64,000 nt of DNA, from positions 62,001 through 126,000 of the forward strand of contig BGKB01000156.1 of the NCBI GenBank assembly GCA_003116975.1, read 5' to 3'. The position numbers and the translations under genes are program-made. Position 1 is the first letter of the stretch. The number at the start of each line of letters is the position of its first letter. Positions 47,275 through 56,839 of the stretch are shown here, piece by piece. The DNA is from Aurantiochytrium sp. KH105. Taxonomy: Eukaryota > Sar > Bigyra > Thraustochytrida > Thraustochytriidae. The notes below the pieces were generated by a model. The model was given only the letters and a program-made list of their open reading frames with translations. It had not been told where the DNA came from and made no database searches.

Positions 47275-48786
47275 TCAAGAGTTGATATCGCGCAAGGATG
47301 TCCCCGAGAACGAACTCGAAACAGGACGGCTTCCCGCGGTGGAAGCCTGCTGCGAATCCCCATCAGAGGGGAGAACGCCAAGGGAGTTCGAGTCGTATAG
47401 ACTGAGCGGTGGGGGCATGGAGGAGTGGCGGCTATGGCCAGGTTTCGCTCCAGAAGGCTTGAAAAACGGAGAGGTGTTCCATGCCTTGATGCCATAGAGG
47501 CCTCGCGCCGGGCTTTTTTGCAGGGCATCGAGAGCATGACGACGATGGCCCCGGGCGCTCGCAGCCATGGCGCGCGCAGATGGGTCATGGCGGTCGGCAG
47601 CGTCCGTCGCGGCAACGAACATGGCGTCCGCCTCTTCGAGCTCGGCCATGGCCTCATCCTCGTCAGTAGGATGGTCGCTGTAGCACCAGAATTGGATGAG
47701 AATGAAAAAGTCGAGCGCAAGCGTGCCGAGGCTTCCGACGAGCCAAGGCAAGGCCTTGTGGATCGATTTCCATGACGAGTCGCGCAGCAGAACACCCATG
47801 CCATAAGTGGTGTTGCCCATTACGGCACAAAAGAACATGAGAAAGGAGAGTCCTTCAACGGACTTGCGGCGCCAGTTCTTGATAATTTGCGGCAGACGGC
47901 TGTTCAGATAGACGACCGCAGAGATCCAGCCAATGAGAGTGCCGACCTCGTTGGCAAATTTGCTAACCTCGCTAGCGGGTGCGCCGCAATCTGGTAAGAC
48001 GCCATGCGAACCAAAGATGTCCGAAACTGCCGGGTCAGATGCCATAAAGACTGGGTTACTGGACATGCCGGTGGTAAGTCCAAGTTTGCTCGTGGTCTGC
48101 ATCTGAGTCTGAACGAGAGCAGCACTGTAAAGGGGGATTGCAAGAGCTGCGAGGCTGAGCACGCGGCTTGAGGTGCTGCTTGCATGGTTCCCCTCGCTTT
48201 CGAAGGCGCCTCCGTCTTCGCTGCTCTCCTCGAGTTCTTCACCCTCTTGAAGCACCGGGTAACGCGCTCCGCTTGACGACGCCCCCGCTCCATTACTCGT
48301 TCCATAGGACTGAGAGTTCTGCAAAAGTGCGGTCCGGAGACTGCCATTTCCGTCCTCACTGCCTGCTGCATCGTCATCAGGGTCAGACGAACCCTGATCG
48401 TCACCCTCTTGGACACCGTAAATGGAGTAATAAGTGAGCTGGCTGATCATGATGCAATCGTTGCAGATGAAAAGAAAGGCTGTAGCGAGCTGCGTGGGCA
48501 GCTGTTTGGTGAGCAGCGCACCGGTGAGATTGAGTGCGTCGCCCAAGAACCATTCGAGCAGAAACCACTTGGAGAGCGCGCTTGCGCTACGTTTTCTAAT
48601 ATTTTTGATGATCTGCGGCATCTGGCAGGCGATCCAGAACCCGATGGAGGAGAAGCCGACAATCACGGACGAGATTTCTGCGCCGCTATAAACGCATTCG
48701 CCGAGGTGATAGGCAATCCATTCGTTGAAATGTGCTCCATCTTTCACGGCTGGGTAGCACGTGCATGTTGGGCCGTTGGCTGCCAT
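47275..48786 (-). CDS. PQ-loop transporter, SLC66A1/Ypq-like
   Basis: A 503-residue membrane protein with two PQ-loop repeats: WIACQMPQIIKNIRKRSASA followed by WFLGDALNLTGALLT, and YLNSRLPQIIKNWRRKSVEG followed by LSFLMFFCAVMGNTTYG. Seven hydrophobic segments are visible, with a Ser/Glu-rich loop of about 120 residues between the two halves. Family knowledge: PQLC2 in animals and Ypq1-3 in yeast export cationic amino acids from lysosomes or vacuoles; the WFLGDxxNLxG motif is typical of that branch rather than of cystinosin or SWEET proteins. The C-terminal 130 residues are a soluble Ser/Pro/Gly-rich tail. The ATG at 48786 is the first in frame. Unspliced. Confidence 0.88.
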   Translation of the reverse strand: MAANGPTCTCYPAVKDGAHFNEWIAYHLGECVYSGAEISSVIVGFSSIGFWIACQMPQIIKNIRKRSASALSKWFLLEWFLGDALNLTGALLTKQLPTQLATAFLFICNDCIMISQLTYYSIYGVQEGDDQGSSDPDDDAAGSEDGNGSLRTALLQNSQSYGTSNGAGASSSGARYPVLQEGEELEESSEDGGAFESEGNHASSTSSRVLSLAALAIPLYSAALVQTQMQTTSKLGLTTGMSSNPVFMASDPAVSDIFGSHGVLPDCGAPASEVSKFANEVGTLIGWISAVVYLNSRLPQIIKNWRRKSVEGLSFLMFFCAVMGNTTYGMGVLLRDSSWKSIHKALPWLVGSLGTLALDFFILIQFWCYSDHPTDEDEAMAELEEADAMFVAATDAADRHDPSARAMAASARGHRRHALDALQKSPARGLYGIKAWNTSPFFKPSGAKPGHSRHSSMPPPLSLYDSNSLGVLPSDGDSQQASTAGSRPVSSSFSGTSLRDINS

Positions 48787-49895
48787 CCTGAGCTGCTACC
48801 GCAGGCACGGGCACGACTTCCAGGCGTGCGCGGTGCGTCTGCTCGCGGGGCGAGCGAGCGTGCCAGCGAGCGTACTTGCCTGCTTGCGTGCTTGCTTGTT
48901 TGCTCGCCAAGAAAGCTGCTGCGCCGCTGCAGAGACCCTTTTGTATCGATGCGCGTTTACGAGCCCGCCTATGCCTGCCTATCTGGCAAGGCTTGGAGCT
49001 TCAAGTTGTCACCGCCAGCGAAGTGATGCCGGCGAGCTTGGCAAGCGACGTCCACGACGCCACCTCCCGAATGGGTAATTGCTCGCTGCTCTGCGGCCGC
49101 GAGCTAGCGTGGGGATGATCGCTCCGGCCTCACTGTCAAAGCTTCGGCCGAAAGAAAAACTCTTTTTGATTTTTCGCAGGGTGGAGTGCAATGCGAGAGT
49201 GCACACTCATTCTAGATCGATCGACGCCTAGTATCTTTGGAAAGGAGTGCTCGGAGCGTTGTGTACGACAGTCAGAGACCTCTTGTCTTTGATTGAGAAG
49301 CTCTGGAAGTCGTTCTCGCATCGCATCAAACTTGACGAAAAGTAGATAATTGCCAACAGAGAAAAGAGAGAGCATAAGCAAAAAGGGAATGGCAAGAGCT
49401 CTTGCGCGTCGCGACGCTTTTTTTTTTCTTCGAAGCAGAGACAGCAACGAATTGAATTGAACTGAACTAAACTGAGGAGTTCTATTGAAGGATGCTTTGG
49501 TACTCTCAGATGATGGATTGGAGGCGGAGACGGCTTTGTCAGTTTCTCAAAACAAGTTGAACAGCCTTAACAATCGCAACGTTATGAGGAATGAGCATAG
49601 CTTTGACCCGTAAAGTATCAAGCATGTATGATTCAGTCGATCAATCAATCAATCAATTATGGATAGACTACTTTGATAAAGCTAGGCTTGCCTCTACTTT
49701 TCGAGCCTCGCAGCTGGTCAAGGAAATTAAGAACGGCACAAGGGCCTTTTTGGCGTCAATCGATTATAGCATTGATCGTTAAAAAGTAGCCTAAAGTGGC
49801 AGGAAAAGGAAAAGGAGATATAAAATGGAGGGGGAAGAAGTAAGGAGAGATTGATGAAAAGGACGATTGTGATGAAGCACAGTGCCTCCTAGTAC
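48787..49895. other. Intergenic region between two minus-strand genes
   Basis: About 1.1 kb without a supported gene. It holds a TTGC/TTGT run (48870-48905), a poly-T stretch near 49420-49429 and AATC units near 49640-49660. A minus-strand frame at 49136-49447 encodes a hydrophobic segment (IPFLLMLSLFSVGNYLLFV) but has no ATG before it, so it is not called. Confidence 0.5.
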
Positions 49896-50390
49896 TCAAG
49901 TGGAGAGAATGAGAGCGACAATGAGACCGTAGAGCGCAACAGCCTCTGCGAAAATGAGAATCAGAATGAGGCCAACAAAGAGTCGCGACTCGAGGCCGAC
50001 CATCTTGACGCCGAGATCACCGACCTCGCCAATGGCGTAACCCGCGCCAAGCCCGCTGACGCCGACCGCGAGGCCAGCGGCAAAGTTCTTGAAGCCAAGA
50101 TCCCAGCCGTAGACATTGATTGCCACGCCGTCCTGCTCCACGGGCTGATCGATACCCGACGCCAGCAGGACGGACACGATGAGGCCGTAGATGCCAATGA
50201 CACCGGCCATGACCACGGGGATAATGTTCTTCATGACCGCCTCGGGGCTCATGACACCCATGGCGGCCACACCGACACCGGCCTTGGCGGTGCCGTACGC
50301 GGCGCCCACGTTCGCCAGCACGAGCGCCATGCTCGCGCCGCCCATACCGAAGAAGACCGGCATGGCCGTGCCCACGTCGAGCTCGGACAT
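49896..50390 (-). CDS. ATP6V0C: V-type ATPase 16-kDa proteolipid subunit c
   Basis: A 164-residue, four-helix membrane protein, the standard length for this subunit. Each half carries Gly-rich helices ([20 protein letters not shown] and [20 protein letters not shown]). The proton-carrying Glu149 lies in the last helix, [13 protein letters not shown]. Family knowledge: subunit c forms the rotor ring of the V0 sector that acidifies vacuoles, lysosomes and acidocalcisomes. The Glu and surrounding residues mark a c subunit rather than the five-helix c'' form. The ATG at 50390 gives the usual short N-terminus; the frame upstream is GC-rich leader without homology. VTC4 and the PQ-loop transporter in the same window act on the same acidic organelles, but no operon-like link is implied. 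Confidence 0.96.
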   Translation of the reverse strand: MSELDVGTAMPVFFGMGGASMALVLANVGAAYGTAKAGVGVAAMGVMSPEAVMKNIIPVVMAGVIGIYGLIVSVLLASGIDQPVEQDGVAINVYGWDLGFKNFAAGLAVGVSGLGAGYAIGEVGDLGVKMVGLESRLFVGLILILIFAEAVALYGLIVALILST

Positions 50391-51556
50391 CTTCGCGCGC
50401 CCGCTTTCCGCTCGCTCGCCCGCCCGCTCGCCTGCTCGCCTGCTCTCTGCTCTCTGCCCGCTGGCCTCGCCGCGCCGCGCCTCTCTCCGCACGCTCTCCG
50501 CGCCGCCCGCTCGCTCGCTGCCGCCGCTGCGCTGCTCTGCTGCCTCCTCGCGAGGCGGCTCAAGCTGCCACTGCGCTGCCCTGCGCGACGCTGCCTCCAC
50601 TCGGAGTGAAGCTGCTACTACTACTGTCAAGCAAGTTAGAACTTGGCGACTCGCCTCGCGCCTCTTCTGCGGCTGCTTCTTCTTCTCCGCCCTGCCTCTG
50701 CCCGGCCTCCCTCTCCCTCTGCGCCCTCTGCGGCCGCGCAGCCGCACTTGCAGCCCACGGAGGCCACTTGCAGCCGCGGATACGCCACTTGCAGCCGCGA
50801 CGCCGCAAGTCCAGCAAAGATGTCCCGGCCCGGGTCCCTCGAGGCCTCTGCTTCCCGGAAGGCGCAGTGGAGAGAGGGGGGAGAGGGAAGTGCAAAAGGT
50901 AATGTAGGAGGGGAGGTAGGGTAGAGAGAATGCGACTGGGGGTGTGGGTGTGAGACGGGGTTGGTAAAATGCGCAGTGGAGGCTGATGGAGAGCGTTTGT
51001 GTAGTGTGTGAGTATGCTTTACAAGCTCGGTCGAAAAATACACTTGTGCGTAGGATAGGCCTACACTACTACAGTAGTACTACTACGTAAACGCTGAGAT
51101 GTCTTCCCTCGTCTTCTGACTCTGAGAATGTTCAAGTTGTCGCGGCAATGTGAGCAGCAGCAGCAGCAAAACTGGTCGCAGGAAAATGATTATACAGGCA
51201 GGTTGTCCTCGTTCGTTCACGAATCGCTGTTCTCCTTTGCAAAGGAACCGCAGGCAATAATTAGCTTCCTGACTTCACGCTTCGGCGGAAGTGACAGAGC
51301 GAGTCCCATCTTCATCAACTCTGTTCGATTCGCCATGGTCGCAAGACCTCATGCTTCGCGATTTGCAAGACCGTAACAAACGCGCTCTGGCTGGTCGGTT
51401 CTTGCCAGTCCCCAATGCTCAGGGAAGCGGAAGCCCTCTGTGACGAACGAACGGCACTTGTGCACCGAGGCCCAACAGAAGTATCCGCCGCCCGCAAGTG
51501 AAGAATGGCGGCCGCACAGTGGCCAAAGTTCGCCCTGCCTGCGTCGGCGTATGGTT

Positions 51557-51577
51557 AGATAGATAGATAGATACGAA
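51557..51577 (+). repeat. (TAGA)5 microsatellite
   Basis: About five tandem TAGA/GATA units, followed by a GATC/CGAT-rich stretch up to about 51615. Confidence 0.85.
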
Positions 51578-51771
51578 GGATCGATCGCTCGATCACTCGA
51601 TCGATCGACCGATCCTCCAGAGAACAGAAGCACCCGCGCGCGAGGCGGGCAGGCAGACAGACACCGAGACAGCCAGACCCGCGCGCGAGAGCCGCGAGCC
51701 CCGCGCGGATCGGAGCAGAGCAGCGCAGCGCAGCGCAGCGCAGCGCAGAGCGGCGCCGGGCTCCCTCCCAG

Positions 51772-51808
51772 CCTGCCTGCCTGCCTGCCTGCCTGGCTGC
51801 CTGCCTGC
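51772..51808 (+). repeat. GCCT tetranucleotide run
   Basis: Tandem GCCT units with one GGCT interruption, in the leader region of the delta-COP gene. Confidence 0.85.
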
Positions 51809-52081
51809 GGCACGCACCGCCGGCTCCACGTGGACAGGCAGCGAGCGGCAAGAAGGCAGAGAGGCAAGGCGAGGCGAGGCCAGGCCGGCGGTTGAGCGAG
51901 CAGCGCGGCGGCGGCAGCGGCCTCGGGGCGCGGGGAGGAGGCGAGGCCGCGCGCGAGAGAGCGGCGAGCGCCGACCGAGCGCGCGGCGTAGATCCGGGCG
52001 CGAAGCCGGCGAGCGGCGAGAGCCGCGCGGGCGGATCAGGCGAGAAAAAAAGGGCAGAAAGAAAGAAAGAAAGAAAGAAAG

Positions 52082-53782
52082 ATGGTCGTCCTCTCCGTCG
52101 CCGTGCTCTCCAAGAGCGGCAAGGTGCTGGTCGCACGACAGTATGTGGACATGTCGCGCATCCGCATCGAGGGTATCCTGGCAGCCTTTCCCAAACTTGT
52201 CGAGTCTGGGCCCGAGGAGTTCGCATCCTCGAGTGGGAAACAGCACACCTACGTGGAGACGGGAAGCATACGCTACGTGTACCAGATGATCGAGAGCCTC
52301 TTCCTCGTGCTCGTGACGACGCGAGGAAGCAATATTGTGCTCGATCTCGACACCCTGCGCCTCTTGAGCAAGGTCGTGCCCGAGTACGCCACGCACGTTT
52401 CCGAGGAGGAAATTACGCGTAACGTCTTCGATCTTGTTTTTGCCTTTGACGAGGTCATCACGCTCGGCTACAAGGAAAATGTCACACTGGAAGGTATCAG
52501 GACCAACCTCGAGATGGACAGTCATAGCGAAAAGCTGGCAATGATGGTCGAAGAGGGCAAGATAAACGAGGCTCGCGACGAGGCCCGCCGCAAGGCCATT
52601 GCCATCAACGCCCAAAAGGCTACCAACACGATGTCCCGCATGCAAGGCATGGGCAACAACGCTCTCGGTGGCATGGGCGGCGGCATGGGCGGCGGCATGG
52701 GTGGCGGCATGGGCGGCGGCATGGGCGGCGGCATGGGTGGCGGCATGGGCAGTGGCATGGGCGGTGGCATGGGCAGTGGCATGGGCAGCGACAGCATGGG
52801 TAGTGCGCCGTCGGGGTCCACATACGGACAGTCATCCTCCTCTACATCAGCAGACTCTAGCGCACCGAGCAAGACGGGCGCCAAGCTGGGTAAGGGCCTC
52901 AAACTCGGCAACAAGGCTAGCAAACAGATGACCGATCTGGAGCAAATGGCAAAGGAGGAGGGAACCTCACTCAAGGCCTTTGTGCAGCAGGAGTCGTCCA
53001 AGGCCAAGGTAGCGGCCCCTGGTGCTGTCGTTCGCACAGATCCCATCGAGGTAAACCTCAGTGAGACCTTGTCGGTCCTCTTTGACAAAGACGGTGCTCT
53101 CCACAAACTCGAGGTCAAGGGCTCCATTCAGCTTCTCTGCCACGAGGCCGATACCAAGGTGCGCTTGCAGCTCGAGGACTATGGCGACACCTCCATGTTT
53201 ACTTTCCAACCTCACCCGAACCTCTCCAAGCCTGACTTTTCAGGAAGCAAGCTTTTGCAGCTCAAGAACGCCGACAAGGCTTGGCCCAAAGAAAAGTCGC
53301 TCGGCATTCTCAAATGGCGCTACGCCGCCAAGGAAGACGAGTCTCAGCTTCCTCTCAAGGTCACCTGCTGGCCGCAGTCGAACGACGATGGTACTGTGAC
53401 TGTGAACATGGAGCTCGAGCTTCTCAACGAGCACCTTTCGCTCACTGGAGTGGTTGTGACAATTCCGCTCAACACTTCCGAGGAGCCCGAGATCACGACG
53501 CTTGAGGGCGGCGAGACGCGTCACAACGCTCGTCGTCATTTTCTCGAGTGGGAAATTCCAGAGGTCAACAAGGAGACCAGCGACGCCCAGCTCGAATTTG
53601 TTGTCGCCTCGAACAACGAGGACGACTTTTTCCCTGTCCAGGTCACCTTTTCGTCCGAGGACACCATTTGCCCTGTGCACGTGGCTTCGGTCACTGACAA
53701 CCAGACCAACGAGCCAGCCAAGTTCGGATTGTATCGCCAGCTCCAGACTGAGCGCTACGAAATCGCTGCCCAGGTAGAGTAA
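52082..53782 (+). CDS. ARCN1: Coatomer subunit delta (archain)
   Basis: A 566-residue COPI delta subunit. The N-terminal longin-like domain (about 1-140) has VVLSVAVLSKSGKVLVARQY and EGILAAFPKLVESG, typical of the family. A central linker holds a GGGM tandem repeat (about 194-238). The C-terminal mu-homology domain (about 318-566) opens DPIEVNLSETLSVLFDKDG and includes a conserved ILKWRYAAKEDESQLPL. Family knowledge: delta-COP is part of the F-subcomplex of coatomer, which coats Golgi-to-ER vesicles and reads cargo signals. The length is close to animal and yeast delta-COP (510-550) plus the Gly/Met insert. The ATG at 52082 follows a GAAA repeat and matches the family N-terminus. Unspliced. 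Confidence 0.96.
   Translation: MVVLSVAVLSKSGKVLVARQYVDMSRIRIEGILAAFPKLVESGPEEFASSSGKQHTYVETGSIRYVYQMIESLFLVLVTTRGSNIVLDLDTLRLLSKVVPEYATHVSEEEITRNVFDLVFAFDEVITLGYKENVTLEGIRTNLEMDSHSEKLAMMVEEGKINEARDEARRKAIAINAQKATNTMSRMQGMGNNALGGMGGGMGGGMGGGMGGGMGGGMGGGMGSGMGGGMGSGMGSDSMGSAPSGSTYGQSSSSTSADSSAPSKTGAKLGKGLKLGNKASKQMTDLEQMAKEEGTSLKAFVQQESSKAKVAAPGAVVRTDPIEVNLSETLSVLFDKDGALHKLEVKGSIQLLCHEADTKVRLQLEDYGDTSMFTFQPHPNLSKPDFSGSKLLQLKNADKAWPKEKSLGILKWRYAAKEDESQLPLKVTCWPQSNDDGTVTVNMELELLNEHLSLTGVVVTIPLNTSEEPEITTLEGGETRHNARRHFLEWEIPEVNKETSDAQLEFVVASNNEDDFFPVQVTFSSEDTICPVHVASVTDNQTNEPAKFGLYRQLQTERYEIAAQVE
52665..52790 (+). repeat. 12-bp GGCATGGGCGGC repeat inside the delta-COP gene
   Basis: About ten units encoding Gly-Met-Gly-Gly and Gly-Met-Gly-Ser. 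All units keep the reading frame. The last few carry AGT/AGC substitutions, showing the older end of the array. Confidence 0.92.
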
Positions 53783-54386
53783 GTAGGCAATGCAATGCAA
53801 TGCAATGCAGTGCAATGCAATGCCAAAAAAGCAGGTAAAAAAATAAGTAAGGCGACCTCGTGACTTATTATGCACACCTCATGAGGCTTTTGATTCCATT
53901 CTTCGTTACATTCCATCTATCTGTAGTTGCTACTTGCATTACTTGCAGTATGTCAGCTTTTTCCCCAGCTTTTTGCTGATGTTTCCGCCAAAGCAGACGA
54001 CTATGAATCTGCTTTACCCCCGCCCCTTGCGGCAGACAAGAGAGGTTACTTTCAAGCTAAATGTCTGGCACCCTGTCTTTTCGGGCAGCCTGTTCTGGTA
54101 TTTTCTTGATGTATTCGCCAAAAAATAATTCTTTGACATGTGAATCTGGTTCGAGAAATTTGCACAAAAATATAGGGCCTACAAGAATGCAATGCTTGGG
54201 TCCAGATGTACTTGATAGCTACATCACTGTTCTGCCACAATCTGAGGAAAAAGCTGAGGAATGAATGAATGACTGAATGAACGAACGAGCCGTTTCCAGA
54301 AGGACGAACGGACCGACACTTCTACTGAAACGAGAAAGAAGCATGCAAGAAAAAGGGTAAATTAGTTCATAACGATGGAGCTATCT
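53783..54386. other. Convergent intergenic region
   Basis: The 604 bases between delta-COP and the thiolase gene start with TGCAA pentamer units (53788-53822). The rest is AT-richer than average and holds a TAGGGCCTA variant of the octamer near 54173. No gene is supported. Confidence 0.55.
53788..53822 (+). repeat. TGCAA pentanucleotide run
   Basis: About seven GCAAT/TGCAA units with one G substitution, starting six bases after the delta-COP stop codon. Confidence 0.9.
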
Positions 54387-55592
54387 TCAAGCGCAGTTCT
54401 CGAGAATGATGGCAATGCCCTGGCCGCCGCCAATGCAGGCGCTGCCAATGGCGTACTTCTTGCCCGGGTTGCGGGCCAGGTCGTAGGCGAGGGTGCCCAT
54501 GATACGCGAGCCCGAGGCACCGGTCGGGTGACCCTGGGCGATGGCACCACCCTTGGACTGGACGCCCTCCTTCTCGAGGTCAAAGCCAAGGTCCTTCTGG
54601 CAGGCAAGGAACTGCGAAGCGAATGCCTCGTTGATCTCCAGAAAGTCCATGTCGTTGATCGAGAGGTTTGCGCGGCGAAGAGCCTCCTGGATGGCGGGGA
54701 CGGGGCCAATGCCCATGATCTCAGGGGGCACACCAGCCACGGCGTAGGACACAATTCGCGCCATGGGCTTGAGGTTGTGCTTCTTGACAGCCTCGGCCGA
54801 GGCGACAATTACGGCGCCGGCACCGTCCGAGATACCGGAGGCGTTACCAGCGGAGACAGAGCCACCCTTCTTGAAGAGAGGCTTGAGCTTCTGGAGCGAC
54901 TCGATCGTGGTCTGCGGGCGCGGGTGCTCGTCGACCTCAAAGTCGATCTCGCCCTTCTTGCGATCCTTGATCTTGATGGGGACAATCTCATCCTTGAAGA
55001 GACCGGCCTCCTGGGCGGCGGCCCACTTTTGCTGCGAGCGCAGCGCAAAGGCGTCGGCGTCCTCCTTGGAGATGTCGTACTTCTCGGCAAGGTTCTCGGC
55101 GGTGATGGCCATCGGGCAGCCCACATGCTTGTCCTGGAGGCCCTCCCAGAGGGAGTCGACCATGGGCGGGTTCACGCCCAGAGGGGAGCCGAAGCGGACG
55201 CCGTGCACCAGGTAAGGGGCCTGGGACATGCTCTCGGCACCGCCGGTGAGGACAACCTCGGCGTCGCCGACGAGAATGTCCTGCACGCCGTTGACGATGG
55301 ACTGAAAACCGGATCCGCAGAGGCGGTTGACCGTCAGGGCGGGCACGTCGATGGGGACGCCAGCCTTGAGCGCGACATGGCGAGCCAGGTAGGCAACGTC
55401 GGTCGTGGTCTGCTGGACATTACCCACGTGCACGGTGTCGATGATCTCCGCGCTCGGGAGCTGCGCGATGGCGCCCTTGGCGGCCTCCACGCCGAGCTGC
55501 ACGGCGGAGAGGTGCTTAAGGCTTCCGCCGAAGGTGCCGAAAGCCGTCCGCTTGGCGGCGACGATGAAGATCTCCTTGCCCACGGCGCTCAT
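54387..55592 (-). CDS. ACAA2: 3-ketoacyl-CoA thiolase / acetyl-CoA acyltransferase, ACAA2 type
   Basis: A 401-residue thiolase, very close in length and sequence pattern to mitochondrial ACAA2. Catalytic parts are NRLCGSGFQ (nucleophile Cys92), GHPTGASGSR (His355) and SACIGGGQG (Cys386); NEAFA is also present. Family knowledge: it cleaves 3-ketoacyl-CoA in the last step of mitochondrial fatty-acid oxidation; it could also act on acetoacetyl-CoA. The start at 55592 is the first ATG, and an in-frame TGA lies about 25 codons upstream. As in animal ACAA2 there is no obvious cleaved presequence, so location cannot be read from the N-terminus alone. Next is a 1.25-kb GC-rich divergent region before the TFIIS-N gene. 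Confidence 0.94.
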   Translation of the reverse strand: MSAVGKEIFIVAAKRTAFGTFGGSLKHLSAVQLGVEAAKGAIAQLPSAEIIDTVHVGNVQQTTTDVAYLARHVALKAGVPIDVPALTVNRLCGSGFQSIVNGVQDILVGDAEVVLTGGAESMSQAPYLVHGVRFGSPLGVNPPMVDSLWEGLQDKHVGCPMAITAENLAEKYDISKEDADAFALRSQQKWAAAQEAGLFKDEIVPIKIKDRKKGEIDFEVDEHPRPQTTIESLQKLKPLFKKGGSVSAGNASGISDGAGAVIVASAEAVKKHNLKPMARIVSYAVAGVPPEIMGIGPVPAIQEALRRANLSINDMDFLEINEAFASQFLACQKDLGFDLEKEGVQSKGGAIAQGHPTGASGSRIMGTLAYDLARNPGKKYAIGSACIGGGQGIAIILENCA

Positions 55593-56839
55593 CTTGCCTG
55601 ACTTGGCGTGCTGTGTGCGTTTGCCTCCGCGGACTTTCGACCCTTTTGTGAAGATCAATCAACTGCCGCTCTGCTCCGGCTGCTCAAGAAACATGATGGA
55701 TTCGCAGTCATGTCAACGAACGAACGAGCGATCGAACGAACGAACCGTCAGTCAAATCAATCCAGTCTGAAGAACAAGAACAACAACAACAAGAAGAACT
55801 CCCGCCGCTTCGTCCCGGTGCACCTGGCCGTGCCGTGCGAGGCGCGCGCGCTCAGCCTCTCCTCTCCGCCGGTCGATGCGCGTCTGTCTTTCCGTCTGTC
55901 TGCCTGCTGTCTGTCGGAGGGGAGGCGGGAGGGAGAGTCGCATCGACTTACCTTGGATTGCGGTTTGCCGACGGGGTCGCGAGACATGCCCGCTGCTCTC
56001 TCCTCATGCCCGCTGCTCTCTCCTTCCCTCCTTCCTGCCCTTTCTTTCCCTCCTGCCTTGCTTCCTTTACCTTACCATGCCGCTTCCTTCTCTGCCTGCA
56101 GTGTCACCGCATTGCATTACACCGGCCGCGGGCCAGCAAGGTGGATCGCACTGCCCTGCGCTGCACTGCGCTGCGCCGCGCTGCACTGCGCTGCGCTGCA
56201 CCGCCTTGCACCGCGGCGCGTCGCAGCACATCGCATCGCATAGCGCTGCGCGACGTGAACAGAGCCTGCATCTCGGCCGGTACAGCGCGCGCGCGCGTGC
56301 GTGCCGAGGGCGGTACTCCTCGCTCGCCTCGACTCGCCGCTGCTGCTGCTCCAGCTCCTGCTCCCGCTGACAAACAGGCAGCCAGATGGACAGACAGCGA
56401 CTGCAGTCTGAGGGTGAAATGGAAATCCCGCCACCACGGCACTGCACTGCACCGCAATCCCATGCCAGGCCAGGGACTGCGATGCGCTGCAATCAATGCA
56501 AGGCGACCCCGTGCAATGCCACGCGGTAATGCAATGCAGCCATGCAATGCGCGCTTCCCATTTCATTGCGCGCTCGTTGCTCCGCAGAGGCGCATTTCAG
56601 GCGGAGTCCGACCCTGGCCGGAGGGCTGGCACGTCCGGAACGTCTGGAGGCGCCAGGGCCGCGGGAAGCTCGGGAGCGTCTGGAAGCTCGGGAGCTCCGG
56701 GGAGGCTGGGAAGCGACGCAGCGAAGGCGTGGGCGGGAGAGCGCGAGGAAGACGCAGACGACCAACCGCGCGCGCGCGGCCGGGGACGCGGCGGCGGGCA
56801 GCGGCGAGCGCGGCGCGAGGGCGGGCGCAGAAGGGGAGC
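55593..56839. other. Divergent region with tandem GC-rich repeats
   Basis: About 1.25 kb without a supported gene. It holds AACG units (55718-55745), AAC triplets (55775-55800), a 20-bp direct repeat of CATGCCCGCTGCTCTCTCCT (two copies, about 55985-56024), and mixed CTGCG/CACTG pentamers (56150-56235). Long frames on both strands encode Ala/Arg/Cys low complexity. The region presumably carries the promoters of both flanking genes. Confidence 0.6.
55985..56024 (+). repeat. 20-bp direct tandem repeat
   Basis: Two adjacent near-perfect copies of a 20-bp unit beginning CATGCCCGCTGC. Confidence 0.8.

Larger units (their letters stand above)
50391..52081. other. Divergent region between V-ATPase c and delta-COP
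   Basis: About 1.7 kb without a supported gene. Contents: GC-rich leader of the V-ATPase gene (to about 50830); a TAGGCCTA octamer (51056-51063) followed by imperfect inverted CTACTA/TAGTAG triplets (51063-51090); GATA units (51557-51577); GCGCA units (51718-51748); GCCT units (51772-51808); and GAAA units (52058-52081) running up to the delta-COP start. Long open frames here are GC artefacts. Confidence 0.6.

Noticed and set aside
49136-49447. A minus-strand frame with one hydrophobic segment
   Set aside because: No ATG precedes the charged N-terminal part, and no homology is visible; an exon of an unseen gene remains possible.
50191-50907. A 238-codon plus-strand frame across the V-ATPase c start
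   Set aside because: It is antisense to the conserved proteolipid and to its GC-rich leader.
54375-55601. A 408-codon plus-strand frame across the thiolase gene
   Set aside because: The minus strand has all thiolase catalytic motifs; the plus frame is its shadow.
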